A program made the translations under genes and the position numbers. A DNA stretch of 64,000 nucleotides from JANMAT01 sp031359995 (GTDB lineage: Bacteria; Actinomycetota; Acidimicrobiia; Acidimicrobiales; Ilumatobacteraceae), in assembly GCA_031359995.1 (NCBI GenBank), contig JANMAT010000007.1:1-64000 (forward strand), written 5' to 3'. This document shows positions 8,680-18,384 of the stretch, one piece after another (positions within the stretch are counted from its first letter, which is position 1; each line of letters starts with the position of its first letter). Below the pieces are notes generated by a model, which was given only the letters and a program-made list of their open reading frames with translations, did not search any database and had not been told where the DNA came from.

Positions 8680-9804
8680 TCAACGAGGTGCGTGGTAGCG
8701 GGGGGCTATGCCGGTGCGGCGGTACACGACCTGCCACAGCTGCAGGTCACGGGACCGGAATCCGCCGGCACACAGCCCGAGGTAGTAGCGCCACATGCGC
8801 CGGAAGCGCTCGTCGTAGGCGGGCAGCTCACCCCACCGCTCCTCGATGTTGGCCAGCCAGGCCATGAGCGTGCGGTCGTAGTCGGGGCCGAGGTTGTGGA
8901 TGTCCTCGATGACGAAGTTGTCCTCCACCGCGGCGGCGAGCTGCTTGATGGACGGCAACCGACCGCCCGGGAAGATGTACCGCTCGAACCACGGGTCGAG
9001 CTCATTGGTGGACTGCAGGGACCCGATCACGTGGTGGAGCATCACGCCGTCGGGGCGCAGCAGCCGGTCGCACGTGGCGAAGAACCGCTTCAGGTTGCGC
9101 GGCCCCACGTGCTCGAGCATGCCGACCGACACGATGCGGTCGAACTCGCCCCGCACCTGGCGGTAGTCGCGCTGCTCGATGCGCACCGGCAGGCCGGCCA
9201 TGCGCTGGCGGGCCAGTGCCACCTGGTTGGCCGCCGGCGAGATGCCCACCACCGACACCCCGTAGTGCTCGGCGGCGTACTGGGCCAAGCCTCCCCACCC
9301 GCACCCGATGTCGAGCAGCCGCAGGCCTGGTTGCAGCTGCAACTTCCGACAGATCAGGTCGAGCTTGGCCTCCTGGGCGCTGTCGAGGTCGTTGGCCTCG
9401 GCCCAGTAGCCGCAGCTGTACACCATGCGCTTGTCGAGCATGCGCTCGTACAGGTCGTTGCCGATGTCGTAGTGGTGCTGGGCGTTGCGGCGGGCGCGCC
9501 GCACGGTCTGGGCGTTGGTCAGGTACGTGCGGGCCACCATGCCCGCCAGGGCCAGGCTCGGCTTCACCGCGTCGGCGGCGCCGGTGCTGACCAGGCGGGT
9601 GAAGAACACGTCGAGCGCGTCGCAGTCCCACCAGCCGTCCATGTACGCCTCACCGAGACCGAGGTTGCGGCCGTGGATCACCCGCTCCCACAACCGTTCG
9701 TCGTGCACGCGCATGGTGCACGGATCGTCACCTATCAATGGGATGCCGGCCTGGCGCAGCAACCCAAGGCACGCATCACGAGCGACATCGGGCATGCACC
9801 CCAT
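8680..9804 (-). CDS. Cyclopropane-fatty-acid-synthase-family SAM methyltransferase
   Basis: The 374-residue protein matches the Cfa/mycolic-acid cyclopropane synthase family. A helical N-terminal part carries LGLGEAYMDGWWDCDALD near residue 52, followed by the HYDIGNDLYERMLD motif near residue 110 and MVYSCGYW. The SAM-binding loop is LDIGCGWGGLAQYAAEHYGV near residue 167. It would methylenate or methylate unsaturated phospholipid acyl chains at the membrane. ATG 9804 is taken; ATG 9795 or TTG 9831 are possible. It is divergent from the GNAT gene. Confidence 0.88.
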   Translation of the reverse strand: MGCMPDVARDACLGLLRQAGIPLIGDDPCTMRVHDERLWERVIHGRNLGLGEAYMDGWWDCDALDVFFTRLVSTGAADAVKPSLALAGMVARTYLTNAQTVRRARRNAQHHYDIGNDLYERMLDKRMVYSCGYWAEANDLDSAQEAKLDLICRKLQLQPGLRLLDIGCGWGGLAQYAAEHYGVSVVGISPAANQVALARQRMAGLPVRIEQRDYRQVRGEFDRIVSVGMLEHVGPRNLKRFFATCDRLLRPDGVMLHHVIGSLQSTNELDPWFERYIFPGGRLPSIKQLAAAVEDNFVIEDIHNLGPDYDRTLMAWLANIEERWGELPAYDERFRRMWRYYLGLCAGGFRSRDLQLWQVVYRRTGIAPRYHAPR

Positions 9805-10428
9805 GGTCGCGCCGGCGGTGCCCGCCGCCAAGGGTTCGATTGACCTGTCCCGTGAAGTGCACCGAGACTTCGCGCATGGACACCACCGTGCGTGCAGCCG
9901 CGCCCACCGATCTCGACGACGTGGTCGCCGCGCTCACCGACGCGTTCTTCGACGACCCGCTCATGCGGTGGTCGTTCGCCGAGCCGGTCCGGCGTCGACG
10001 ACTCGACGCGATGTGGCGGTACCTGGCCGAGCAGGGCTACCTCCCGGCCGGCGCGTGCACGGTGCTGCCCGGTGGTGACGGCGCCACGTTGTGGTTGCCG
10101 CCGGGGCGGCACCTCGGCGGCGACTTCTGGGAGGAGCACGGCGCCGCGTTCTACGCGGCGATGGAGAGCGACCTGGACCGCCTGGGCGCCATGGGCGCGC
10201 TCATGGGCGAGCGCCACCCGCACGAGCCTCACTGGTACCTGCTGGCCATCGGCGCCCGCACGAGTGCCCAGGGCCGGGGCGTGGGCAGCGCGCTGCTGGC
10301 CCACACGTTGGCCGTCGCCGACGAGCGGGGCGAACCGGCGTACCTGGAGGCCACCAGTCCGCGCAGCCGCGTGCTCTACGAGCGCTTCGGCTTCACCTGC
10401 ACCGGTGAGCTGCAGGTGCTCGACAGCC

Positions 10429-11502
<1,074 letters not shown>

Positions 11503-11508
11503 GGGCAG

Positions 11509-11514
11509 AGCGTA
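11509..11514 (-). promoter_or_regulatory. -10 box of a leaderless promoter (TACGCT)
   Basis: Minus-strand TACGCT lies 6 nt before the ATG at 11502. Confidence 0.45.
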
Positions 11515-11544
11515 CGACCGGCGACGGCCAACGCCACAGCGCAC

Positions 11545-11550
11545 TACGTT
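11545..11550 (+). promoter_or_regulatory. -10 box of a leaderless promoter (TACGTT)
   Basis: TACGTT lies 8 nt before the GTG at 11559. Together with the divergent TACGCT box it gives back-to-back promoters in a 56-bp gap. Confidence 0.45.
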
Positions 11551-11558
11551 CGCTGGGC

Positions 11559-12365
11559 GTGACGACGACGCTGGCCGACGAGGTGGTGACGGCGTTCCGA
11601 CGCGACGGAGCCGTGGTGCTGCGGGGCATGCTCACCCCGGCCGAGGTGGCCCTGGCGCGCGCTGGCATCGACGAGGTGCTGGCCCGCCCCGGCGCGCTCG
11701 CCCTGCGGGCCAGCCGAGACGGCGACGGTGCCTTCGTCGAGGACTTCTGCCGGTGGAGCGACGTGGCCGCCATCGAGTCGGTCGCCCGGTGCTCGGCCCT
11801 GCCCGCCGTCGCGTCCCGGCTCATGGGCTCGGCCACGGTGCGGCTCTACCACGACCACGTGCTCGTGAAGGAGCCCGGCACCGGCCAGCGCACGCCGTGG
11901 CACCAGGACCAGCCGTACTACAACGTCGACGGCCACCAGACGGTGAGCTTCTGGTTGCCGGTCGACGCGGTGCCCCGGGCGTCGTCGCTGGAGCTGCTGG
12001 CCGGCTCGCATCGCGGGCCGTGGCTCATGCCCCGCACGTTCCTGGCCGGAGAGGCCAAGTGGTTCCCCGAGGGCTCGCTGGTCGAGCTGCCCGACATCGA
12101 GGCCGACCGCGACGCGTTCCCCATCCTCGGTTGGACGATGGAACCGGGCGACGTCGTCGCCTTCGACATGCTCACCGTGCACGGTGCCGGCGGTCACCAG
12201 GGCCCCGGGCACCGCCGGGTGCTGTCGTTGCGCTACACCGGCGACGATGTGGTGCACCGCCCCCGTCCGTGGCCCACGTCGCCCCCGTTCCCGGGGTTGG
12301 AGGACGAGCTGCCCGACGGCGCCGCGCTCGACAACCCGCGCTTCCCGCTGGTGTGGCCCGCCTGA
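11559..12365 (+). CDS. Phytanoyl-CoA dioxygenase (PhyH) family oxygenase
   Basis: A 268-residue non-haem Fe(II)/2-oxoglutarate dioxygenase of the PhyH family. The iron ligands are in TPWHQDQPYY (HxD near residue 110) and in LTVHGAGG (distal His near residue 207). The 2-oxoglutarate-binding Arg is probably in RRVLSLRYTGDD. It hydroxylates an unactivated carbon of an unknown substrate. GTG 11559 follows a TACGTT box by 8 nt. It is monocistronic, with a 46-bp palindromic repeat just beyond its stop. Confidence 0.88.
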   Translation: MTTTLADEVVTAFRRDGAVVLRGMLTPAEVALARAGIDEVLARPGALALRASRDGDGAFVEDFCRWSDVAAIESVARCSALPAVASRLMGSATVRLYHDHVLVKEPGTGQRTPWHQDQPYYNVDGHQTVSFWLPVDAVPRASSLELLAGSHRGPWLMPRTFLAGEAKWFPEGSLVELPDIEADRDAFPILGWTMEPGDVVAFDMLTVHGAGGHQGPGHRRVLSLRYTGDDVVHRPRPWPTSPPFPGLEDELPDGAALDNPRFPLVWPA

Positions 12366-12395
12366 CGGATCGCCCGGCCCGGCCGGTGGGCCTGA

Positions 12396-12441
12396 TTCTG
12401 GGACCAAAAAGCGTCACCGGTGACCCGCCGCCGACCCAGAA
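12396..12441. repeat. 46-bp palindromic intergenic repeat, copy 1
   Basis: The termini are TTCTGGG and CCCAGAA in inverted orientation. The core is GTCACCGGTGAC (12413-12424), a perfect 12-bp palindrome. It is exactly as long as the copies at 20660-20705 and 51205-51250 and aligns with them without gaps; 37 of 46 bases match copy 2. It lies between convergent genes. Confidence 0.75.
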
Positions 12442-12459
12442 CAGGGGCAGGTGCCGCGC

Positions 12460-12837
12460 TCAGGCGGGCGGCGTGCCCCGATCGGCCCGGTGGAGCACGC
12501 CGATGGCCGCCGCCGTGTGCGCCAGCGTCGCGAAGAGCGCCAGACCGGCCACGATGAAGAGCGCCGGCGAGTCTGTGGCGGCGCCGACCACGAACGCCAC
12601 GAGGCACACGAGGTAGGCGGCCAGCACGGTGAGGTTGGCGTTGAGCGCCTCGGTCGAGTGGTGGCGCACGAAGAAGAAGCGCCGGTGCACGAGCGCGGCC
12701 AGCACCACCGGATCGAGCCCGGTGGTGCTCGGCGGCGCCGCTGGGAACGGGGCGTACGGCCCCCACGCCCGGCCGTCCCACCGCCGCAGGCCGCGCCCGT
12801 CGTGGTACCAACCCGCCGCCGGCAGCCCGCCCGTCAC
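12460..12837 (-). CDS. Small DUF2510-like membrane protein
   Basis: The 125-residue protein begins with a DUF2510-like motif (PAAGWYHDGRGLRRWDGRAW, residues 6-25), a short tryptophan-rich segment common at the cytoplasmic end of actinobacterial membrane proteins. After a proline-rich linker, two membrane helices lie near residues 67-87 and 92-112, preceded by RHHSTEALNANLT, which resembles the DUF4870/TM2-like helical pair. Function unknown. The GTG at 12837 has TACGAT 6 nt upstream. Confidence 0.75.
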   Translation of the reverse strand: MTGGLPAAGWYHDGRGLRRWDGRAWGPYAPFPAAPPSTTGLDPVVLAALVHRRFFFVRHHSTEALNANLTVLAAYLVCLVAFVVGAATDSPALFIVAGLALFATLAHTAAAIGVLHRADRGTPPA

Positions 12838-12843
12838 ACCGTC

Positions 12844-12849
12844 ATCGTA
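12844..12849 (-). promoter_or_regulatory. -10 box of a leaderless promoter (TACGAT)
   Basis: Minus-strand TACGAT lies 6 nt before the GTG at 12837. Confidence 0.4.
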
Positions 12850-12886
12850 GGACGGCGGGGGCGGGCGGGGTCACCGGCGGCGGCGG

Positions 12887-13717
12887 TCAGGCGAAGTAGC
12901 CGATGACGTCGATGATGACGTGGGTGGAGCCGGGGCCACCGGTCTTGAAGTACACGTCGGCCTCGCCCACCAGCCCGCTCACCGCCAGGTTGGCCACGAT
13001 CTGGTTGTTCGTGTACCAGTTGACGTTCGAGATCGGCGGCGCCACCGGTGCGTCCACATCGTCGGGCGCGAACACCGTCAGGAAGCCGGCACCGGCGGTC
13101 TCGTCCAGGGTCACGTTCAGCAGTACGCCGACGGCGATGCGGGGCACGATCGTGTCGACGGTGAACGTGCGCAGCGTGCCGGCGGCCACCTTCGGGCCCT
13201 GGACCGGCAGGCGGGTGTCGAGCACGCGCTGGGGCGGGATGAGCACGAGCGAGCCGGCCTGACCGAAGGCGAAGATGGTCGCGCCTCGCAGCTTGGCGTT
13301 CTGCTCGAGATTCACCGTGAGCACGTACGCGGTGGTGTTCGGATCGGCTTCGGCGAAGGGCCCGATCGGGATGTTGGCCGAGATGGTCGTGAAACCGGAG
13401 GTCGCCGGGATGGGCGCGCTGTCACCAGCGGCGTGACCGTCCCGGTGGCCTCCTCCCGGGCGAGGGTGAACGATCCCGGCTGTCCGTCGGGATCGATGTT
13501 GATCTCGACCGACGTCATCACGTCGCCTGCAGCGGGCCGGAACGTGGCCACGAGCGTGCCGCCGTTCGGCTCCTGCATCTCGTTCACGCCGTTGGCGACC
13601 TGGAACGCCGTAGCGTTGTCGGGCGGGCGGAAGTCGGCGGCGGCGATGCGCTGGCTGCGCTCGGCGGTGATGGGCGGCGGCCGCACCGAGGCCGGCGATC
13701 ATGCCGCGACGGGTCAA
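12887..13717 (-). pseudogene. Secreted repeat-domain protein broken by two compensating frameshifts
   Basis: Three pieces in two frames make one protein. The N-terminus has a twin-arginine-like signal (SLTRRGMIAGLGAA). Near 13672-13684 the reading moves to another frame that reads on through PPDNATAFQVANGVNEMQ and EINIDPDGQPGSFTLARE. Near 13417-13430 it returns to the first frame for the rest, ending HVIIDVIGYFA. The first event looks like +1 in a GCC run, the second like -1 near GGTGAC. The C-terminal half carries the RVLDTR...DVxGYF repeat also present in the HExxH protein at 43689. The start is uncertain: TTG 13717 or ATG 13702, with AAGGAGG further upstream. Sequencing error is possible. 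Confidence 0.65.
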
Positions 13718-13810
13718 CGACGTACGGGCTACTTCCTTGAGGTCCCCTCCTTGTAGGTACGCCGACCCTATGGCACCGACGATGCGACAGCGCCGAACCG
13801 CGAACCCCAC

Positions 13811-14944
13811 TCAGTGAGCGTGGTCGACGCGGTGCCGGGCCAATGCGTCGTCGCCGAAGTCGCCGCGCGGGTCGCGCCACACCGAGTGGATGTGGTTGCC
13901 CTCCCGCGCCGTGTTGTCGTACTCCACCAGCAACGACGGGCCGTGCACGCGGTAGTAGTGCGGCTGGCCCGGCTCGACCCCACCGGCCCACAGCACGTGC
14001 AGGTCGTCGAACGCCGGGCCGGTCACCTTGGCCAGCTCCTCGTCGGCCACGTCATCGGGCAGCCGACCGACGTACAGGCGCAGCAGCGCGTCGAGCGTGC
14101 TGCGCTGATCGGCGTTCAGGTGGCGCGCCGCCAGACCCTTGGGTGCCACCGTCCAGCGGAACGCCGACTTGTCGGCATCCGACAGGTTCACGCGCTGGTC
14201 GAGCCGCTGCTGGGCGTGCTGCATGAACTCGCCCATGGCGCCTTCGAGGCGGCCCCGCCAGATGTCGGGCAGCGGGATCGCGTCGGCGCCATCTTGCAGC
14301 ACCGTGCGGTTGCCGGTGACGAGGTCGGTCGGTGGCGTGGGCGCCACGATCACCCGGGCGCGCTGCTCGTCGTCGAGCGACCGCACGAGCTCGCGTGCCG
14401 TGTCTTCGATGCCGGCCAGCGGGCGCATCGGGTGCGGGCCGAGCAACGGTGACGACGCCGGGTCGGCCCCCATGAAGCAGGGCGTGACCGCTTCGAGGGC
14501 ACCGTCGACGATCACGTGGTGCACCGAGAGGTGGTGGCCGCCGATGCGCCAGCTCCACGGCGCGTCGCGGCGCGGGTCGCCGAAGATGCGCACGTAGTAC
14601 ATCATCGGGTCGCGGCCGCGCTCGCGGCCGAACTCGATGACCCAACCCTCGAGGTGGTCGAGGATGTTGTCGAGCCCCATGATGGTGGCGGCGGTGACGT
14701 AGCCGGCGTGCGACAGGCCGCTGGCCAGCAGCTGGTGGGCCAGGCGCTGCTGGGCCGGGCGCAGGTCGTGCAGCGTGATGCCGCCGTGATCAGTGGGCGT
14801 GTAGAACCACAGGCGGCGCTCGTCGTCGGAGGGGAACGGCCACACGGCGCGCGCCCGCTGCGTGGCGTCGAGTGACTCGACGAAGGCGACGGCGCGCTCG
14901 GCCATACGGCCGGCGGCAGCGCGGCGGGCGGGAGACGGGCTCAT
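13811..14944 (-). CDS. DUF3500 domain-containing protein
   Basis: The 377-residue protein matches the DUF3500 family, whose function is not established. Visible features are the WPFPSDDERRLWFYTPTDHGG segment at residues 35-55, the WSWRIGGHHLSVHH histidine cluster near residue 130, and a C-terminal HYYRVHGPSLLVEYDN segment with GNHIHSVWRDP. The histidines and acidic residues could bind metal, but that is inference. The ATG overlaps the stop of the upstream FAD monooxygenase gene (ATGA), so the two proteins are coupled. Confidence 0.85.
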   Translation of the reverse strand: MSPSPARRAAAGRMAERAVAFVESLDATQRARAVWPFPSDDERRLWFYTPTDHGGITLHDLRPAQQRLAHQLLASGLSHAGYVTAATIMGLDNILDHLEGWVIEFGRERGRDPMMYYVRIFGDPRRDAPWSWRIGGHHLSVHHVIVDGALEAVTPCFMGADPASSPLLGPHPMRPLAGIEDTARELVRSLDDEQRARVIVAPTPPTDLVTGNRTVLQDGADAIPLPDIWRGRLEGAMGEFMQHAQQRLDQRVNLSDADKSAFRWTVAPKGLAARHLNADQRSTLDALLRLYVGRLPDDVADEELAKVTGPAFDDLHVLWAGGVEPGQPHYYRVHGPSLLVEYDNTAREGNHIHSVWRDPRGDFGDDALARHRVDHAH

Positions 14945-16116
14945 CGCCCCGGACCGTACAGCCCGAAGATCAGGTCGGGGTCGCCCGGCACCCACGAGCC
15001 CTCGAACTGCGAGCGACGGCCGATGGCGCGCGTGCGGCCGACCAGACTGGCGCCCAGGGCCATCTGCCCCGGTTCCCACGCCGCCAACGCGGCGACCGGG
15101 TCGTCGGGGTGGGCGCCGAGGGCGTCGACCAGACGCCACGCGTCCTCCGCCGCCTTCGCGGTACCGGCAGCGGCGTGGGGCCGTCCCACCCAGGCGGCGT
15201 CGCCCATGAGCGCGATCCGCCCGAACGCCATGCGGGGCACCTCCACGTCGAGCACCACCTGCACGAAGAGCTGCTCGATGGCGCCCACCACCTCGGCGAT
15301 CGGGGCGGGCAGGCGAGCGGCGGCCACGGCGCGCGCCTCGGCCACGTGCTCGTCGCGCAGGGTGCCCGGCGGCATCGAGATGTCGCGCCGCACACCGGCG
15401 CGGTCGGTGAGCAGATCGTCGAGGTCACCGCCAGCGAGGTAGTTGCGGTACCAGACGATGTTGACGAGCCGCTCCCCCGGCGCCACCGAACCGTCGCGAC
15501 CGGGGATCGGGTACACGAGGATGTGGCTGTTGGCGTACACGTGGTACGTGATGGCGTCGTCGAGGGTGGCGCGCGTCACGGCCGACAGCGCCGTCTCCTC
15601 GATCACGCCGCGGAAGGCGACGTAGCCCGAGTACTCGGTGCGCACCTCGGGCAGCAACGTGGCCCGGGCCAGCGACCCCACGCCGTCGGCGCACACGGCC
15701 AGCGGCGTGCGCACGGTGGTGCCGTTGGCGAAGCCCAGTTTCACGACGTCGGCATCAGCGGCGAGCGACGTGAGCTCGTGGCCGAGCCGGTAGCGGGCCG
15801 GGTCGAAGGCGCCGAGCATGCAGCGGTACACGGTGTTCCACGACGAGAACAGGTAGCGGTGCGCCGCCTCGTGCACCACGTGACCCTCGCGGTGCAGGTA
15901 GCGGATGTGGTTCGTGGCCACCGCCACCTCGTCGAGCGACAACGAGGTGCGCTCGACGAGGTAGCGGTAGGTCTCGGGCAGGAAGCCGATGCCGGCGCCG
16001 CGCTCTTCCAGTTCGACCGGGGAGCGCTCGTACACGGTGACGTCGTGGCCGGCGTCGGCCAGCAGGCACGCCGCCGTCAGGCCGCCGAGCGACCCACCGA
16101 TGACCGCGACGTCCAC
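14941..16116 (-). CDS. FAD-dependent monooxygenase (aromatic hydroxylase type)
   Basis: A 391-residue flavoprotein hydroxylase. The N-terminal dinucleotide fold is VAVIGGSLGGLTAACLLADA, and the second FAD motif is MGDAAWVGRPHAAAGTAKAAED near residue 315. Sequence style and length resemble the 2,6-dihydroxypyridine hydroxylase-like subgroup, which hydroxylates electron-rich rings with NAD(P)H and O2. Start is GTG 16116, 7 bp after the stop of the PPOX gene upstream; the downstream DUF3500 gene overlaps by 4 bp. The three genes form a likely operon whose substrate is unknown. Confidence 0.88.
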   Translation of the reverse strand: MDVAVIGGSLGGLTAACLLADAGHDVTVYERSPVELEERGAGIGFLPETYRYLVERTSLSLDEVAVATNHIRYLHREGHVVHEAAHRYLFSSWNTVYRCMLGAFDPARYRLGHELTSLAADADVVKLGFANGTTVRTPLAVCADGVGSLARATLLPEVRTEYSGYVAFRGVIEETALSAVTRATLDDAITYHVYANSHILVYPIPGRDGSVAPGERLVNIVWYRNYLAGGDLDDLLTDRAGVRRDISMPPGTLRDEHVAEARAVAAARLPAPIAEVVGAIEQLFVQVVLDVEVPRMAFGRIALMGDAAWVGRPHAAAGTAKAAEDAWRLVDALGAHPDDPVAALAAWEPGQMALGASLVGRTRAIGRRSQFEGSWVPGDPDLIFGLYGPGR

Positions 16117-16123
16117 GGCGCGC

Positions 16124-16645
16124 TCAGGGCTTGCCGAAGGTGGCGATGCGGTCGATGCGGCACACGAACTGGGCGCGCCGCTCGTCGAAGGATGGGTCGC
16201 GCAGACCGTACGGTCCGGGCTGCTGGGTGTACTTCGTCCAGATCTTGTCGAGCTGGACGGTCACACCCGCGCCGCGGACCGGATCGTCCTCGGAGATCTC
16301 GTCGACCACGGTGTGCTTGATGCTCATCCAGTGGTAGGAGTTGGCCGGGTTCACCAGCATGCTCGTCAGCTGCGGGTTCTTCTTGATCCACCCGTACTTC
16401 TTCCGGTGGGTGGCCACGTTCACCAGGATGTGGTCGCCCTCGTAGTCGAACCACATCGGCGTCAGGTTCGGCCGACCGTCGGGCCCGATGATGCCCAGGA
16501 TCTGCGTGACCGGATCGTCCATGAGCTTCTTGAACGCCGGCTCCAGGTCGTCCAGCGACTCGATCGTGTCGCGGTTGCCGACCGAGAACTGCTGCGCCTG
16601 CAGGCCGTCGGCCACATCCAGGAACTTCGCCACCGTGATGGCCAT
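16124..16645 (-). CDS. PPOX-class (FMN/F420-type) split-barrel protein
   Basis: A 173-residue protein of the pyridoxamine-phosphate-oxidase-like fold. GIIGPDGRPNLTPMWFDYEG near residue 50 is the first sheet, and ILVNVATHRKKYGWIKKNPQ near residue 72 carries the basic residues that bind the FMN or F420 phosphate. Members reduce or oxidise small molecules with F420 or FMN. A GGGGG tract precedes the ATG. A short leader holds a CCCCGC/GCGGGG hairpin (16667-16681) and a possible -10, TATGCT (16694-16699). It probably heads the FAD monooxygenase/DUF3500 operon. Confidence 0.85.
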   Translation of the reverse strand: MAITVAKFLDVADGLQAQQFSVGNRDTIESLDDLEPAFKKLMDDPVTQILGIIGPDGRPNLTPMWFDYEGDHILVNVATHRKKYGWIKKNPQLTSMLVNPANSYHWMSIKHTVVDEISEDDPVRGAGVTVQLDKIWTKYTQQPGPYGLRDPSFDERRAQFVCRIDRIATFGKP

Positions 16646-16740
16646 GTCGTTGCCCCCAACGTCGTTCCCCGCGGCGCGGGGACCAGTCCGGCGAGCATAC
16701 CGATGGCCACCCGCGACGGGCCCAACCCGCCCGCGGCGCC

Positions 16741-18318
16741 TCAGCCGCGCGTGATGCGGACGAGCTCACGGTAGGGCGTCGCGTCGATGCGGGCGTCGAG
16801 CAGACGGGGCCGGTCCCAACCGTCGCGCAGGAAGGCCGTCGCGTCGTCGCCGTTCGTGGCCACCGCCGTCTCCAGGCCCATGGCCGCGCCGACCACAGCG
16901 AAGTCGACCGCGGTGAACCGCACCGCACCGGCGCCGCCCTGACCCTCGCGCTGCTTGATCTCGATGAGACTGAGGGCGGCGTCGTCGAACACGACCACCG
17001 TCACCGGCAACGCCAGACGGGCGATGGTCTCCAGCTCGCTCAGCGTCATGGCCAGGCCGCCGTCGCCGACGCAGCACACCACCGGCGTGCCGGGGCGGGC
17101 CAGCGCGGCAGCGATGGCGGCGGGCACGGCGAAGCCCATGGTGGCGGCCCCGTTCGAGATCAGCAGCTGCAGCGGCCACCGCACCGGCCAGAACGGCATG
17201 ACGGCCAGGAAGTGGGCACCGGCATCGACGGTGACGCTGACGTCGGGGGGCGCGGCGGCGATGACGGCGTCGACCAGCTCGACGGGGCCGAACGTGCGGC
17301 GCGACGAAGCGCGCAGCGCGGTTCGGGCGGCGGCCAGCGCGATCGCACCGTCGTCGGGCGCCCAGCCGGTGCACGGGCCGGTCACCACCTTGTCGAGCAT
17401 GGACCCCGGAGACCCGATCAGCTGCAGGCTGACGGGCACGAAGGCGGCGTCAGGGGCCACTGCGTCGATGGCGATGACCGGCACGTCGTAGCGCCACCGG
17501 CCGGGCATCGGCTCGGTGGGGTCGAGGCCGACGGCCACGATCAGATCGGCGCGGTCGAGCACGCCCGACTCGATGACGCCGTTCGTGTACAGCCCGGCCA
17601 GCTGCGGGTGCCCCTCGGCCAGCACGCCGGTGGCCTGGTACGTGGTGAGCACCGGGCAACCGAGCCGCTCCAGCGCGGCGCGCACGGCGGCGGCGTCGTC
17701 GAGCGCGCCCAGGCCCACGATGGCCACCGGTGCAGCCGTCGCGGCCAGCCGTTCGGCGGCCGGACCGATCAGGTCGTACGTGGCCTCGGGCGCCGGCGCG
17801 GGCAGCGACGTCGCCTCGCACGACGCCGCGGCGTCGTAGTCGAGGTGCACGGCGCCGCGTGGACGGTCCTGCGCACCGATCAAGGCCATGTGCGCCGTCT
17901 CGAACGACTGGCCTGTCCCGCCCAGGCGCCCGCTGCCCTTGGTGATGGGTGTCATCACCGCACGCTGGTCGACGCGCTGGTGGCCGATGCGGGCGTGGTC
18001 GGCCGCCGGAACGCAGTCGGTGACGAACAACAACGGGAACCGGTCGAGCGTGGCCTGCAGCACCCCGTTCACGCCGCTGGCCGCGCCGGGGCCGCGCGTG
18101 GCCAGCGCCATGGCCGTGCGCCCGGTCAGCAGCCCGTAGGTCGACGCCATGATGCACGCCGCCGTCTCGCCGTGGGCCAGCACGAACCGCAGGCCGGCCC
18201 GTTCGACCGCGCCGATGACCTCCAGGTTGGGGCCGCCGCCGGGCAGGCCGAACACGGTGTCGGCGCCGACGTCCTTCACGGCGCGGGCCAGGGCATCGGC
18301 GGGGCTCTCGTCGGTCAT
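16741..18318 (-). CDS. Thiamine-pyrophosphate-dependent enzyme, acetolactate-synthase-like
   Basis: A 525-residue three-domain TPP enzyme. The N-terminal Pyr domain has the catalytic glutamate in VLAHGETAA near residue 44. A central domain begins near residue 185. The PP domain near residues 370-510 has GDGGLAMTLSELETIARL; the usual Asn-Asn of the Mg/TPP motif reads Asp-Asp (VVFDDAALSLI). It is shorter than true AHAS and has no regulatory subunit beside it, so a decarboxylase or carboligase on another 2-oxoacid is more likely. The ATG has TAGCTT 7 nt upstream and is divergent from the LLM-CaiB pair. Confidence 0.85.
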   Translation of the reverse strand: MTDESPADALARAVKDVGADTVFGLPGGGPNLEVIGAVERAGLRFVLAHGETAACIMASTYGLLTGRTAMALATRGPGAASGVNGVLQATLDRFPLLFVTDCVPAADHARIGHQRVDQRAVMTPITKGSGRLGGTGQSFETAHMALIGAQDRPRGAVHLDYDAAASCEATSLPAPAPEATYDLIGPAAERLAATAAPVAIVGLGALDDAAAVRAALERLGCPVLTTYQATGVLAEGHPQLAGLYTNGVIESGVLDRADLIVAVGLDPTEPMPGRWRYDVPVIAIDAVAPDAAFVPVSLQLIGSPGSMLDKVVTGPCTGWAPDDGAIALAAARTALRASSRRTFGPVELVDAVIAAAPPDVSVTVDAGAHFLAVMPFWPVRWPLQLLISNGAATMGFAVPAAIAAALARPGTPVVCCVGDGGLAMTLSELETIARLALPVTVVVFDDAALSLIEIKQREGQGGAGAVRFTAVDFAVVGAAMGLETAVATNGDDATAFLRDGWDRPRLLDARIDATPYRELVRITRG

Positions 18319-18325
18319 GGCGGCG

Positions 18326-18331
18326 AAGCTA
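18326..18331 (-). promoter_or_regulatory. -10 box of a leaderless promoter (TAGCTT)
   Basis: Minus-strand TAGCTT lies 7 nt before the ATG at 18318. Confidence 0.5.
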
Positions 18332-18371
18332 CGCGGCGGCCGGCGCGCTTGCCCCCATCGGAGGGCCCCGG

Positions 18372-18377
18372 TACGGT
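18372..18377 (+). promoter_or_regulatory. -10 box of a leaderless promoter (TACGGT)
   Basis: TACGGT lies 7 nt before the GTG at 18385 and fixes that start. It is the same hexamer as before both complete Rieske genes of the oxygenase island and the PhyH gene at 32405. Confidence 0.6.
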
Positions 18378-18384
18378 CCGGCGC

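Noticed and set aside
12396..12441. 46-bp repeats as simple Rho-independent terminators
   Set aside because: No T tract follows, the ends and length are conserved beyond hairpin needs, and copy 3 is between co-directional genes upstream of a gene.
16741..18318. Acetolactate synthase of branched-chain amino acid synthesis
   Set aside because: No regulatory subunit or ilv gene nearby, shorter than AHAS, and the TPP motif is altered.
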